Part shown: one piece after another, positions 1 to 6,424 of the stretch
How positions within the stretch are numbered: the stretch's first letter is position 1
Layout: every line of letters starts with the position of its first letter
NCBI GenBank assembly: GCA_903860995.1
Contig: CAIOSS010000121.1
Location: forward strand, 1 to 9,467
Source of the DNA: an uncultured delta proteobacterium
GTDB taxonomy: Bacteria > Myxococcota_A > Polyangia > Polyangiales > Ga0077539
Length of the DNA: 9,467 nt
Reading direction: 5' to 3'
Program-made: the position numbers and the translations under genes
The notes under the pieces: model-generated
Database searches by the model: none
Told to the model about the DNA's origin: nothing
Seen by the model: only the letters and a program-made list of their open reading frames with translations

Positions 1-106
1 GTCGTACCGGGGACTCCTCGCTGACGGCCTCGCGGTCGTACTCCGAATCCAAGCATCGCACCGCCCCATTGTCTTGCGTCGCCATGCGTTCTATCGCTGC
101 CCTCCC

Positions 107-925
107 ATGCCCAGCCGCGCCGCGCTCCTGCTCACGTCCCTCCCGCTGCTCGCCTCGTGCGCGGGGGCCCCGGCCGCGGCGCCGACCGTCGACGCGTCGC
201 CCCTCGGCGCGACCATCCTGTCGGCGTTCTTCGGGCTCGACGACGCGCTGCCGATGGGCGTCGAGTTCATCTGCCGCGGCGGCGGCGGGCGCGACGGCAT
301 GCCCGTGACCTTCTCGCGGCGCGTGCTCGGAACGCCCACCGCGGCGGCCTTCGAGGTGACCACCCGCAGCGGCGCGCGGCGCACCCCGGTCTGCGCGACG
401 CTCGCGCCCGCCCTCGGCGCCACCGAGCGTCACACCGTGCTCCTCGCCGGCGACCTCGGGGCGGAGCCCGCTGATCCGCCGGTGCGCGTCACCGTGGTGG
501 GCGCGCTGCCGCTCGAAGGCGGCGGCGATGCGCGCGGGCTCCGCGCCGACGTGATCGCGCTCGCGGCGGGCCCCTCGCTGGTGCTCGCGCTCCCCTACGC
601 CGCAGGGTCGCTGCCGGGCAGCGCGTGCCCCGCGGCCACCACCCGGCGCATCGTGCAGGTCACCTGGAACGGCGGCGTCACCACCCCCGACGGCGTCGCC
701 GTGGGCGACCGCGAGCGCCAGCGCATGCACGTCACCGTGACCCGCAGCGGAGCGCCCGTGGAGGTCACGCCCGCGGCGCTCGCGGACGTCGGCGACAACG
801 ACAACTACCTCCACCTCTGCCTCGACGTGGCGGACGTCCCCACGGCGGTGCGCGTCGAGGCGGGCGCCTTCGTCGACCCGCGCGGCGACCTCAACGCCGA
901 GACTCGCGTCGACGTGAGCCCGTAG
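107..925 (+). CDS. Predicted secreted lipoprotein of unknown function
   Basis: This 272-residue protein has a lipoprotein signal peptide: an Arg at residue 4, a hydrophobic stretch at residues 6-16, and a lipobox reading L-A-S-C with the lipidated Cys at residue 18. It should be exported and anchored to the membrane. An Ala/Pro-rich linker follows. The mature part has four further Cys (about residues 56, 96, 174 and 238), enough for two disulfides, which suits a periplasmic or surface location. The body alternates short beta-like strands, and the C-terminal part has an acidic D-N-D-N-Y segment near 230-234. An upstream in-frame TTG at 74 would put 11 extra residues before the signal peptide, so the ATG at 107 is preferred. 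I do not recognise a named domain. That it is a lipoprotein is well supported; its role is unknown. Confidence 0.8.
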   Translation: MPSRAALLLTSLPLLASCAGAPAAAPTVDASPLGATILSAFFGLDDALPMGVEFICRGGGGRDGMPVTFSRRVLGTPTAAAFEVTTRSGARRTPVCATLAPALGATERHTVLLAGDLGAEPADPPVRVTVVGALPLEGGGDARGLRADVIALAAGPSLVLALPYAAGSLPGSACPAATTRRIVQVTWNGGVTTPDGVAVGDRERQRMHVTVTRSGAPVEVTPAALADVGDNDNYLHLCLDVADVPTAVRVEAGAFVDPRGDLNAETRVDVSP

Positions 926-1083
926 CGACGAGCGCGGGGGCCCGCGTGAGCCTCCGCACGAAGCGAACGCGCGACGACCTGGCCAGGCCCGCCGAGGCCA
1001 TCGATGCAGGCGAACGCGCCCTCCCCGCAGGGGCGGACCCACCCGACCATGCGCCCGGTCGTCCGTGCGATGCTGGGGCCTCC
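926..1083. other. Intergenic gap before the DUF2834 gene
   Basis: This 158-base stretch separates two plus-strand genes. I see no convincing gene, hairpin terminator or promoter motif. Reading frames that run through it are high-GC shadows continuing from the lipoprotein gene. Confidence 0.4.
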
Positions 1084-1425
1084 ATGAAGCCACTGCGGGT
1101 CGCGTATCTCCTGCTCAGCCTCGTCGGCGCCGTCTGGACGTGGTCGCACAACCTCGCGTTCATGGCCGCGCACCCGGGGGCCTTCGAGGCCGCGGCGTTC
1201 GTGCGCGAGGCCTTCTCGACCCCGGCGGGCGCGTCGCTCTCGGCGGACATCCTCGTGGCCGGAGCCGCCGGCAGCACCTGGATGGTCGTCGAGGCCCGGC
1301 GCCTCGGGATGCGCTTCGCCTGGGCGTACGTGGCGCTCGGACTGCTCGTGGCGTTCGCGTGCGCGTTTTCGTTGTTCTTGTTCGCGCGCGAGGGCGCGCT
1401 GGCGCGGGACCGCGCCCAGCGGTAG
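1084..1425 (+). CDS. DUF2834 family membrane protein
   Basis: This 113-residue protein has three hydrophobic segments (about residues 5-20, 52-68 and 80-101). It follows the family pattern: an N-terminal helix, a loop with an aromatic N-L-A-F motif, a central L-S-A-D-I-L segment (Asp55), an E-A-R-R-L-G-M motif (Glu70, Arg72, Arg73) after the second helix, and a last helix ending L-F-L-F-A-R-E. Length and motif order match DUF2834 proteins, which are small integral membrane proteins of unknown function. The ATG at 1084 is the first start that gives the family N-terminus; only a weak G-rich sequence precedes it. The gene converges on a broken minus-strand gene whose end lies 15 bases away. I infer the family from remembered motif order, not from an alignment. 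Confidence 0.82.
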   Translation: MKPLRVAYLLLSLVGAVWTWSHNLAFMAAHPGAFEAAAFVREAFSTPAGASLSADILVAGAAGSTWMVVEARRLGMRFAWAYVALGLLVAFACAFSLFLFAREGALARDRAQR

Positions 1426-1440
1426 CCAGCAGTACGCCCG

Positions 1441-1977
1441 CTACAGCCGCTCGGCGGCCCGGCGGAGGTGCCCCGCGCACCCTCGCCGCGTCGCGCACGA
1501 ACCTCATCCGCACGATGCGCGGCACGCCGAGGACGCCGCCGGTGCCGAGGAGGTTGAAGATCGCGCCCATGAGGCCGGCGAGCTTCGGGCCATTGCCCAG
1601 CAGGTCGTTGATGATCAGCGCCCTGCCGCCCTCGACCTCGACCTCGTAGACCGCTCGTGCCCCGGGGGCTTCGCGCCGTCGGGGTCGTGGCAGACGATGC
1701 CCAGGCCAGGGAGCACGTCCTCGCAGAGCGCCTCGACGGGGATCACCTCCTCGATCTTCGCGCGCGAGCCCGCCGGGGCCAGCACCTTGATCGCGGGGTA
1801 GCGCTGCTTGTACCGGGGCGCGTCGGTGCGGTGCCCCTCGTTGGGGACGATCATGTACTTCGGCGTGCCGAGCGCCTCGAGCGCGGCCATGCGGGCGGCG
1901 TCGAGGCACGCCACGCTGTGCAGCACGAGGTCGCCCGAGGGCAGGCGGTAGACGGCCATGTTGCGCGGCAGCGGCAT
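1441..1977 (-). pseudogene. DUF4336-like gene with two frameshifts
   Basis: The start at 1977 opens a protein beginning M-P-L-P-R-N-M-A-V-Y-R-L, with L-P-S-G-D-L-V-L-H-S, a P-K-Y-M-I-V-P-N-E-G-H-R-T-D-A segment and a Y-P-A-I-K-V-L-A-P motif. This resembles DUF4336, metallo-beta-lactamase-like proteins of unknown role. At the C4G5 run (1660-1668 on the plus strand) the frame is lost. Adding one base restores A-K-P-P-G-A-R-A-V-Y-E-V-E and the later I-I-N-D-L-L-G-N and R-I-V-R-M-R-F-V-R-D motifs. At CCCC 1471-1474, removing one base gives R-V-R-G-H-L-R-R-A-A-E-R-L and a stop at 1441. The two shifts cancel. Either the gene is decaying or the assembly has homopolymer errors. The region upstream of the start is repeat copy A, so the frame that continues to 2070 is not native protein. 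Confidence 0.7.
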
Positions 1978-2010
1978 CCCCGCCTGGGCGCTCCTGACCC
2001 ACCGGAGGTT

Positions 2011-2139
2011 GCCAAGGCGGCGTCCGAGGAGCTCCCGCCAATGCTTGCGGGCAGGAGTGCGACGGATCATCGGTGTTCCGGCAACTGGAGCGGATCCGTG
2101 CCAGCGAGGGTGCCGCGTTGGTTCGCCTATCCCCCTCAG
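2011..2139 (+). repeat. Dispersed repeat, copy A (near full length)
   Basis: This 129-base copy aligns without gaps to 3181-3310 except for one extra C in the other copy; hand counting gives about 111 of 129 identical. The right third (about 2101-2135) is identical in both. It holds a near-palindrome C-T-G-G...C-C-A-G centred on the GGATCC at about 2092-2097. The left 45 bases match 5547-5591 at about 40 of 45. Substitutions between copies change the residues of every frame I checked, so it is probably not coding. The right end overlaps the ParE stop codon at 2136-2138. I see no clear terminal inverted repeats or target-site duplication, so the mobility mechanism is unknown. Confidence 0.85.
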
Positions 2140-2435
2140 CGCGTGATCGGATCGCGGGCGTGGTGGTGGATCGCCTGGATGAACACGACGCTCGGCGCGC
2201 GCTGGTAGAAGATCACCACGGGATGCACGAACCAGCGCCGGCTGGTCACGCCGGACTTCAACGTGACCGGGCGTCCCTCGACTCGCGGCGACGGCGTCGC
2301 AAGCGTCGCGAACGCTTCTTCGATGGCGGCGGAGACCTGCACCGCGGCGACCGGGTTGCGTTCGAGGAGGTACTCGATGAGGTCGTCGAGGTCGGCACGC
2401 GCCTGCGCCGACAGCTCCACCCGATCCGCGGTCAT
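2136..2435 (-). CDS. RelE/ParE family toxin
   Basis: This 99-residue protein has the family layout. An N-terminal helix pair begins S-A-Q-A-R-A-D-L-D-D-L-I-E-Y-L and runs through V-S-A-A-I-E-E-A-F. Then come a G-R-P-V strand near 54-57, W68-F-V-H-P-V-V-I-F-Y77, and a final V-V-F-I-Q-A-I-H-H-H-A-R-D (85-95), which corresponds to the C-terminal strand and H-x-x-R-D signature. ParE-type toxins act on DNA gyrase and RelE-type toxins cleave mRNA; the sequence alone does not decide, though the helix-rich N-terminus favours ParE. Its ATG overlaps the antitoxin stop in an ATGA arrangement, implying coupled translation. The TGA stop lies inside the last bases of repeat copy A, so the native C-terminus may have been trimmed or replaced. 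The toxin otherwise looks intact. Confidence 0.88.
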   Translation of the reverse strand: MTADRVELSAQARADLDDLIEYLLERNPVAAVQVSAAIEEAFATLATPSPRVEGRPVTLKSGVTSRRWFVHPVVIFYQRAPSVVFIQAIHHHARDPITR

Positions 2436-2674
2436 CGCGATGGGTGCGCGGCGATCTTTGCGGCGATCTCGGCCTTCACGGTCTCCCACGGCACCGTGCG
2501 CCCCGCGCGAATGTCCTCGATGCCGCGCTCGATCTTCGCCTCCAGCGCCGGCGTCAGTTCGAAGCCGTCCTCGGCCTCGACCGCGACCAGGCGGTAACGC
2601 CCCGGCGGGACCTTCGCCAGCTCCGCGGGGACATCGGTTCCGTTCCAGTCGATCACGGTGGCTGCGTCGCCCAT
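2432..2674 (-). CDS. Antitoxin partner of the ParE/RelE-type toxin
   Basis: This 80-residue acidic protein is encoded immediately upstream of the toxin and overlaps its start by four bases. Its sequence begins M-G-D-A-A-T-V-I-D-W-N-G, then has P-A-E-L-A-K-V-P-P-G-R-Y-R-L and a helical, charged second half (L-T-P-A-L-E-A-K-I-E-R-G-I-E-D-I-R-A-G, then V-P-W-E-T-V-K-A-E-I). The amphipathic C-terminal helices and the conserved gene order fit an antitoxin that wraps its toxin. The N-terminal part is short and not obviously ribbon-helix-helix. The ATG at 2674 is chosen because the upstream in-frame extension is Arg-rich and out of character. Autoregulation of the operon is common in such modules but no operator is visible here. 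Confidence 0.8.
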   Translation of the reverse strand: MGDAATVIDWNGTDVPAELAKVPPGRYRLVAVEAEDGFELTPALEAKIERGIEDIRAGRTVPWETVKAEIAAKIAAHPSR

Positions 2675-3160
2675 GGGTGGAGTGTGCCGCGAGCGCGTGC
2701 CCTGGCGCAATCGGGGCACCGCACCGCAGGCAGTCCCGCCGACTTCTTCCCGCGGGCCGTGCATCGAAGCTCGCGCCGACCTCACCCCGCGCTGCCGAGC
2801 AGCCCCTCTCCAGCCCGCGACGGCTGAGCATTGGTCACAGCTCGGTGAAACTGTCGCCCACTCCGCGGTTGCGGACGGCCCGCGCGCGGGCCTGGAGGTG
2901 AGCGTCCTGCCTTCGCCGGGCAGTTACCCCTATCGTCGCCTCCGGCTTCCGGGCTGAACCCCCTTTGCGGATTGAAGCGCCGAGGGATGGCGCGGGAGGT
3001 ACAGATGACGGGACGTTGGGTCAGCGTGGCCACCATCGCGTTGGTCGTTTCACCGGGCGTGGCGGTGCCGAGGATCGGGAGTTCGCAGCCTTCGCCGAGC
3101 GCGCGTCGGTACACCCTCCACGCACTGGGCCGGTGTCTTGATGTCGCGGGTGGGGTCTCG
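2675..3160. other. Gene-poor stretch between the TA module and repeat copy B
   Basis: About 485 bases without a gene I can support. The promoter of the minus-strand toxin-antitoxin operon should lie near 2675-2760, but no clear -35/-10 pair or operator palindrome is evident. Open frames exist on both strands (for example one running 2782-3240 on the minus strand) but their translations are Arg/Pro-rich without recognisable domains and they run into the repeat. The base composition around 2830-3120 is slightly less GC-extreme than in the neighbouring genes, consistent with non-coding or imported DNA. Confidence 0.5.
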
Positions 3161-3200
3161 GCCAAGGCGGCGTCCCGGGAGCCAAGGCGGCGTCCCGGGA
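3161..3200 (+). repeat. Exact 20-bp tandem duplication at the left end of repeat copy B
   Basis: The 20-mer gccaaggcggcgtcccggga occurs twice back to back, at 3161-3180 and 3181-3200, with no mismatch. The second unit is the true left end of repeat copy B. The first is an added copy, probably from slippage or from nested joining of two elements. The same 20-mer also starts copy C at 5547. Confidence 0.95.
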
Positions 3201-3310
3201 GATCCTGGCAGCGCTCGCGGGACGGTGTGCTGCTGATCATAGGCGTTCCGGTAACTGGAGTGGATCCGTGCCAGCGAGGGTGCCGCGTTGGTTCGCCTAT
3301 CCCCCCTCAG
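3181..3310 (+). repeat. Dispersed repeat, copy B (full length)
   Basis: This 130-base copy is in the same orientation as copy A. Near its left end there is a good hairpin: CGTCCCG-g-GAG at 3191-3201 can pair with CTC-g-CGGGACG at 3214-3224, giving 7 plus 3 pairs around one G/G mismatch. The stem is poorer in A and bulged in C, so conserved structure is not established. The CTGG...CCAG near-palindrome of copy A is also present here, with G/T pairs in place of one G/C pair. The right end (CTCAG at 3306-3310) joins directly to the ruvC remnant. Confidence 0.85.
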
Positions 3311-3439
3311 GTGGGGGCGATGATCCAGCGGATGCTGGGGCTCACCGAGCCCGCCCAGGAGGACGCGGCCGACGCGCTGGCGGTCGCCATCACGCACACC
3401 AACGCGACGGGCCTCGCGGCGCTGCTCAAGCGGGCCTGA
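3311..3439 (+). pseudogene. ruvC: 3' remnant of ruvC (Holliday junction resolvase)
   Basis: The last 42 codons before the TGA read V-G-A-M-I-Q-R-M-L-G-L, then D-A-A-D-A-L-A-V-A-I-T-H-T-N. This is the conserved C-terminal end of RuvC: the Q-V-x-x-M-(V/I)-x-x-L-L segment and the D-A-A-D-A-L-A-(V/L)-A motif, which contains the last catalytic acidic residues. Everything upstream in the frame is repeat copy B and non-coding DNA. The N-terminal catalytic domain, with the first Asp and central Glu, is absent from the whole window. A protein of this size cannot be a resolvase, so a complete ruvC must exist elsewhere if the cell uses one. The break coincides exactly with the end of the repeat. Confidence 0.82.
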
Positions 3440-3457
3440 GGCGGGTACAGTCGGGCG

Positions 3458-4042
3458 ATGGCGCTCCCTGCGATCAAGCTCCCGGGCCCGGCGACGCTGG
3501 CCGACCTCGACGCGCTCCCCGCGACCATGAAGGGCGAGCTCATCGACGGCGTGCTCTACGCCATGACGCGCCCGCGCGCCGTGCACCAGAGCCTCGCGGG
3601 CGCGGTGCACATGGACGTCGGACCTCCCTTCCACCGCGGCCGCGGCGGTCCTGGCGGATGGTGGATATTGCCCGAGCCCGGCATCGAGCTGCCCGGCGCG
3701 CCGGAGATCTCGCCTGACCTCGCGGGCTGGCGGCGAGAGCGACTCCCGGCGCTGCCCGTCGACCGCGCGATCAGCGTGGTGCCCGACTGGGTCTGCGAGG
3801 TGCTGTCGCCGACGACGCGCGGGTACCAGCTGCTGGTGAAGCGGCGGCTCTACGCGGCGTCGGGCGTGCCGTACCTCTGGGAGATCGACCGGGAGGCGCA
3901 GACGCTGAGCGTGCTCCGCCTGGACGACGGTCGCTGGGTCGACCTCGGCGCGTACCGCGACGAGGAGGAGGCGCGGCTGCCGCCCTTCGAGGCGGCGCCC
4001 ATCGATGTGCGCGCCTGGTGGATCACCGACGGCGAAGGGTGA
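3458..4042 (+). CDS. Uma2 family endonuclease-like protein (DUF820)
   Basis: This 194-residue protein has the Uma2 layout. It has G-E-L-I-D-G-V-L-Y with Glu27, then A-V-H-Q near 41-44. The core follows: P-E-I-S-P-D-L-A-G-W-R-R-E with Asp87, V-P-D-W-V-C-E-V-L-S-P with Glu114, and Lys128 in L-V-K-R-R-L-Y, together a PD-(D/E)XK-type set. G-V-P-Y-L-W-E-I-D closes the core. The usual Asp of the S-P-x-T-x-x-x-D segment is replaced by Gln124, so activity is uncertain. Uma2 proteins are abundant in cyanobacteria and myxobacteria and their biological role is poorly known. The ATG at 3458 lies 18 bases after the ruvC remnant stop. The next gene starts within the stop codon. Confidence 0.88.
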   Translation: MALPAIKLPGPATLADLDALPATMKGELIDGVLYAMTRPRAVHQSLAGAVHMDVGPPFHRGRGGPGGWWILPEPGIELPGAPEISPDLAGWRRERLPALPVDRAISVVPDWVCEVLSPTTRGYQLLVKRRLYAASGVPYLWEIDREAQTLSVLRLDDGRWVDLGAYRDEEEARLPPFEAAPIDVRAWWITDGEG

Positions 4043-4578
4043 GCGAGCCGCGGATGCCGCCGGCCCCGGTCTCGAAGCGAACGTTTCAGGTCGTCGCACT
4101 CGGTACGCTGCCGCTGCCCTTCTTCGCGACGTGGGCCGCGTGGCCGCACCTGCCCCACCTCGGCGACGACGCCGACCTCGCCACCGCCACCCGCGTCCTC
4201 GTGGGCGCGCTCACGCTGCTCGTGTTCGTCGTGCTCTGGGCGGTGGCGCTTCTCCCGCTCCGCCGCCGCTCGGCGCTTCCGCCGATCACCCAGGGCCTCG
4301 AGGGCGCCTCGCTCGGCGCCCTCGGCGCGGCCCACGACAAGGCGCGCCTCGACCTCCACGCCGACGCCACCGCCGCCGCTCCCGCCCCGCGCCGCCGCTA
4401 TCACCTGCGCATGGCGGCGGCCGGCGCGCTCGTCGCGCTCGCCACCGGCGCGGTCACCGCCGCGATGGTCACCGGCCCGTCGGGCACGGTGTACCTGTGG
4501 TTCCCGGTCGCGGCGGTCGTGAGCGCCGCGCTCGCGCTCTACCACCTCGTCCGGGGGCTTGTGCTCCCGTCGGGCTGA
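4039..4578 (+). CDS. Four-helix integral membrane protein, unknown function
   Basis: This 179-residue protein has four hydrophobic segments. The first, about residues 20-38, contains L-P-L-P-F-F-A-T-W-A-A-W. The second, about 57-78, contains L-T-L-L-V-F-V-V-L-W-A-V-A-L-L-P-L and is followed by three Arg. The third is about 131-150 and the fourth about 153-174. A hydrophilic Ala/Asp/Arg-rich loop of about 50 residues lies between helices two and three. The GTG start at 4039 is chosen because it overlaps the Uma2 stop as GTGA, suggesting translational coupling, with a purine-rich GAAGG just before it. An ATG at 4054 is the alternative. I do not recognise a family. The coupling suggests co-production with Uma2 but not necessarily shared function. 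Confidence 0.68.
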   Translation: MSEPRMPPAPVSKRTFQVVALGTLPLPFFATWAAWPHLPHLGDDADLATATRVLVGALTLLVFVVLWAVALLPLRRRSALPPITQGLEGASLGALGAAHDKARLDLHADATAAAPAPRRRYHLRMAAAGALVALATGAVTAAMVTGPSGTVYLWFPVAAVVSAALALYHLVRGLVLPSG

Positions 4579-4605
4579 ATCCCTGCCCTGGTTTTCGCGA
4601 GGCCT

Positions 4606-5545
4606 TCACCCCGCCGGCAGCACCACCTTCGCGGCCGCCTCGACGCGGTACACCAGCGTGAGCGTGCGCGTGCTCCCGGGCCCCAGGGTCACCGCCCACC
4701 TCGCGAACCCATCGCGCGGGTCGAGCGTCGCGTCGTCGTGCGACACCACCGCGACCTTCACCTCGGCGACCTCGCTCACCGGGTAGCGCTCGATCACCGT
4801 CAGCCGCCGCGGCTCGTCCGACAGGTTGCTCAGGTACACCCGCACCGTGCGCGCGACCTTCTGCGTCCCGATGACGGGCGTCGTGTCGCGCTTCTCGTCC
4901 ACCGAGCGGCGCACGCGCAGCCCGTCGTCGACGCCGAAGCCCAGCTCGAAGGGCTCCCCCCGCCCGACGAACTCCACCCGCCCCCGGCCCACCAGCTCGC
5001 CCCCGCGCGCCCGCACCACCGGGCCCGCCCGCAGCGGCGCTTCGCCCACCAGCGTCGCCGTCGCGCGCAGGTGCACCGCCTCGCCGCGCTCGGGCCACGC
5101 CACCCGCTCGACCTCCGCGGTCACCGACGTGCGCGTGAGCTCCACCCGGTGCGCCTCGCCGTCGCTCGGGATCGCCACCGGGTGCGCGCCCTCGAACCAC
5201 TGCGCCTCGCCGCCGTCCTCCACGCCCGGCATCTCGTCGACGTCCCGCGTGCCGCGCGCGAGGCCGGCCGTCGCGATGGACTGCTCCCGCGCCTCCACGA
5301 CGACCCGGCTGCGCTCGGGCTCGCTCTTGCGACGGGTGGTGAGCAGGTCGTCGTTCAACAGCGGCGCCGCCGCGGACTGCGCCGGGCGCGCCGTGGAGAA
5401 GCGCGCGTTCACCCGGGACCAGACCTCGCCGGTGGCCTGCCAGATCACCGCCGCGGTGGTGATGGTCACCATCGAGGGCTCGCCGTCGTGGGCCGGCGTC
5501 CAGCGCGCGTGGTGCTCCGGGTGCGCTCCTCCGCTCCGAGCAGGG
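4606..5545 (-). pseudogene. N-terminally truncated DUF4139 (MuiA-like) gene
   Basis: The open frame encodes the C-terminal DUF4139 half of mucoidy-inhibitor MuiA-type proteins: W-T-P-A-H-D near the break, A-A-V-I-W-Q-A-T-G-E-V-W, F-S-T-A-R-P, later E-L-G-F-G-V-D-D-G-L-R-V-R-R, K-R-D-T-T-P-V-I-G-T-Q-K, and Y-L-S-N-L-S-D-E-P-R-R-L-T-V-I-E-R-Y-P-V-S-E. It ends at the TGA at 4606. The expected N-terminal DUF4140 domain and coiled coil are missing. Recognisable homology stops near 5510, and copy C of the dispersed repeat starts at 5547. An ATG at 5472 could express about 288 residues, but that would lack the first strands of the domain. The 3' end converges on the membrane protein gene with 27 bases between them. 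Family call is strong; pseudogene status is inferred from the missing half. Confidence 0.75.
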
Positions 5546-5546
5546 C

Positions 5547-5591
5547 GCCAAGGCGGCGTCCCGGGAGCTCTTGCCAATGCTTGCGGGCACG
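5547..5591 (+). repeat. Dispersed repeat, copy C (left 45 bases only)
   Basis: These 45 bases match the left end of copy A at about 40 positions and share the first 21 bases exactly with copy B. After 5591 the similarity stops and the DNA passes into the 3' flank of the nucleotidyltransferase gene. The copy lies between the broken 5' side of the DUF4139 gene and the end of the nucleotidyltransferase gene. It contains the imperfect stem CGTCCCG / CGGGCACG. Confidence 0.8.
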
Positions 5592-5598
5592 CGCGAGG

Positions 5599-5617
5599 CC
5601 CAGGAGCTCGGCCTGGG
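5599..5617 (-). terminator. Possible hairpin terminator after the nucleotidyltransferase gene
   Basis: Directly after the TAA stop on the minus strand, CCCAGG and CCTGGG form a perfect six-pair stem around a seven-base loop. The position is right for transcript ending. There is no T-tract after it, so a classical intrinsic terminator is not shown. Confidence 0.4.
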
Positions 5618-6424
5618 TTACTGAGCGGGCGCGATCTTCCGCCGAATGGCCGCGAGGCGGGCCCGGACCTGGGGGAGTCGCACGTTGAGGAACCGCTCGC
5701 CGAGGCGGGGGTCGACCGACACGGCGTCGACGGGGTCGATGCCTGCACGCTGGAGCACGACGCGGCCGTGGTGGTTGTGGAGGCAGAGGTCGAAGATGCG
5801 TTCGTTGAGATTGAGCACCGCGCGAACCGGGTCGAAGCCTTCGCTCGCTGGGGTGTCGAGGATGTCCGTCAGCGCCTCGCGGGCGCACATCACCGCCGCT
5901 CGGAGCTGTCGGCGCCCGTGCGGCGTGTCGTAGGCGGAGGCGAGGCCCACCACGTTGTGCACGCGGCTCACCAGGCAGTCGACCGGGTGCATGATGCGGC
6001 ACTGTCGGCCGGTCGCGCTGCCGTCTGGAGCGAAGATCTCCATCGGAACACTCGCGCGCTCGACTGCACGGCGGTCCATGCCGAAGGGTGCGTCGAGGAA
6101 GTCGATGGCGCGCTCGTGACCCGCATCGTCGACGAACACGACGACCCCGACGTTGGGCGTGGCGTCGTCGAGGGTCGGGAACCGCGCGCGCCCCCGCGGC
6201 AGGAGCCGGGCGATGGCCGCCACGGTGTCCCGGCGCGCGCAGAAGTCGATGTCCTTGCTGAGGAAGAGTCCTTCGGCGGAGAGCTCGGGAACACGCCCTC
6301 GGGCGAGGTAGTGTTCGACCCAGACGTTCACGGCCTGGCCACCGATCAGCACGACGTGCTCCACGGCCTCGCCCAAGCGTCCGAGCAGCTCGAACACGTC
6401 GCGCGCGGAGAGCGGCGGAGTCAC
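5618..6424 (-). CDS. Nucleotidyltransferase-fold protein (AbiEii/DUF6036-like)
   Basis: This 268-residue protein shows the minimal nucleotidyltransferase signature. V-L-I-G-G-Q-A-V-N-V-W has the paired Gly28-Gly29, S-K-D-I-D-F has the Asp58/Asp60 metal pair, and E-R-A-I-D-F-L has Asp108 as the third acidic residue. A conserved-looking M-H-P-V-D-C-L-V-S-R-V-H-N-V segment (145-158) and a helical C-terminal half follow. Relatives include AbiEii-type toxins and stand-alone proteins that transfer nucleotides to tRNA or protein; the substrate is not readable here. The GTG at 6424 overlaps the stop of an upstream 60-residue gene as GTGA, which is why this start is chosen. Copy C of the repeat lies just past its 3' end, but the protein looks complete. 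Confidence 0.8.
   Translation of the reverse strand: MTPPLSARDVFELLGRLGEAVEHVVLIGGQAVNVWVEHYLARGRVPELSAEGLFLSKDIDFCARRDTVAAIARLLPRGRARFPTLDDATPNVGVVVFVDDAGHERAIDFLDAPFGMDRRAVERASVPMEIFAPDGSATGRQCRIMHPVDCLVSRVHNVVGLASAYDTPHGRRQLRAAVMCAREALTDILDTPASEGFDPVRAVLNLNERIFDLCLHNHHGRVVLQRAGIDPVDAVSVDPRLGERFLNVRLPQVRARLAAIRRKIAPAQ

Noticed and set aside
625..1425. A 266-residue plus-strand frame over the lipoprotein and DUF2834 genes
   Set aside because: The first part is an Arg/His/Pro-rich shadow frame of the lipoprotein; only the portion from 1084 has family character.
1615..2070. Native N-terminal extension of the DUF4336-like protein from 2070
   Set aside because: The extra residues, including A-R-K-H-W-R-E-L-L-G-R-R-L-G, are the translated repeat; the same peptide appears where copy C is read in that frame.
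2121..2139. tRNA-like T-arm in the right end of the repeat (GGTTCG...)
   Set aside because: No matching acceptor, D or anticodon stems are present in the element.
2011..3310. The repeats as integron attC sites bounding gene cassettes
   Set aside because: I found no RYYYAAC/GTTRRRY core pair at the ends, no integrase gene, and the flanking genes lie on both strands.
2972..3439. A 155-residue plus-strand protein with a signal-like start
   Set aside because: Its N-terminal two thirds is non-coding DNA plus repeat copy B read through; only the last 42 residues match a known protein (RuvC).
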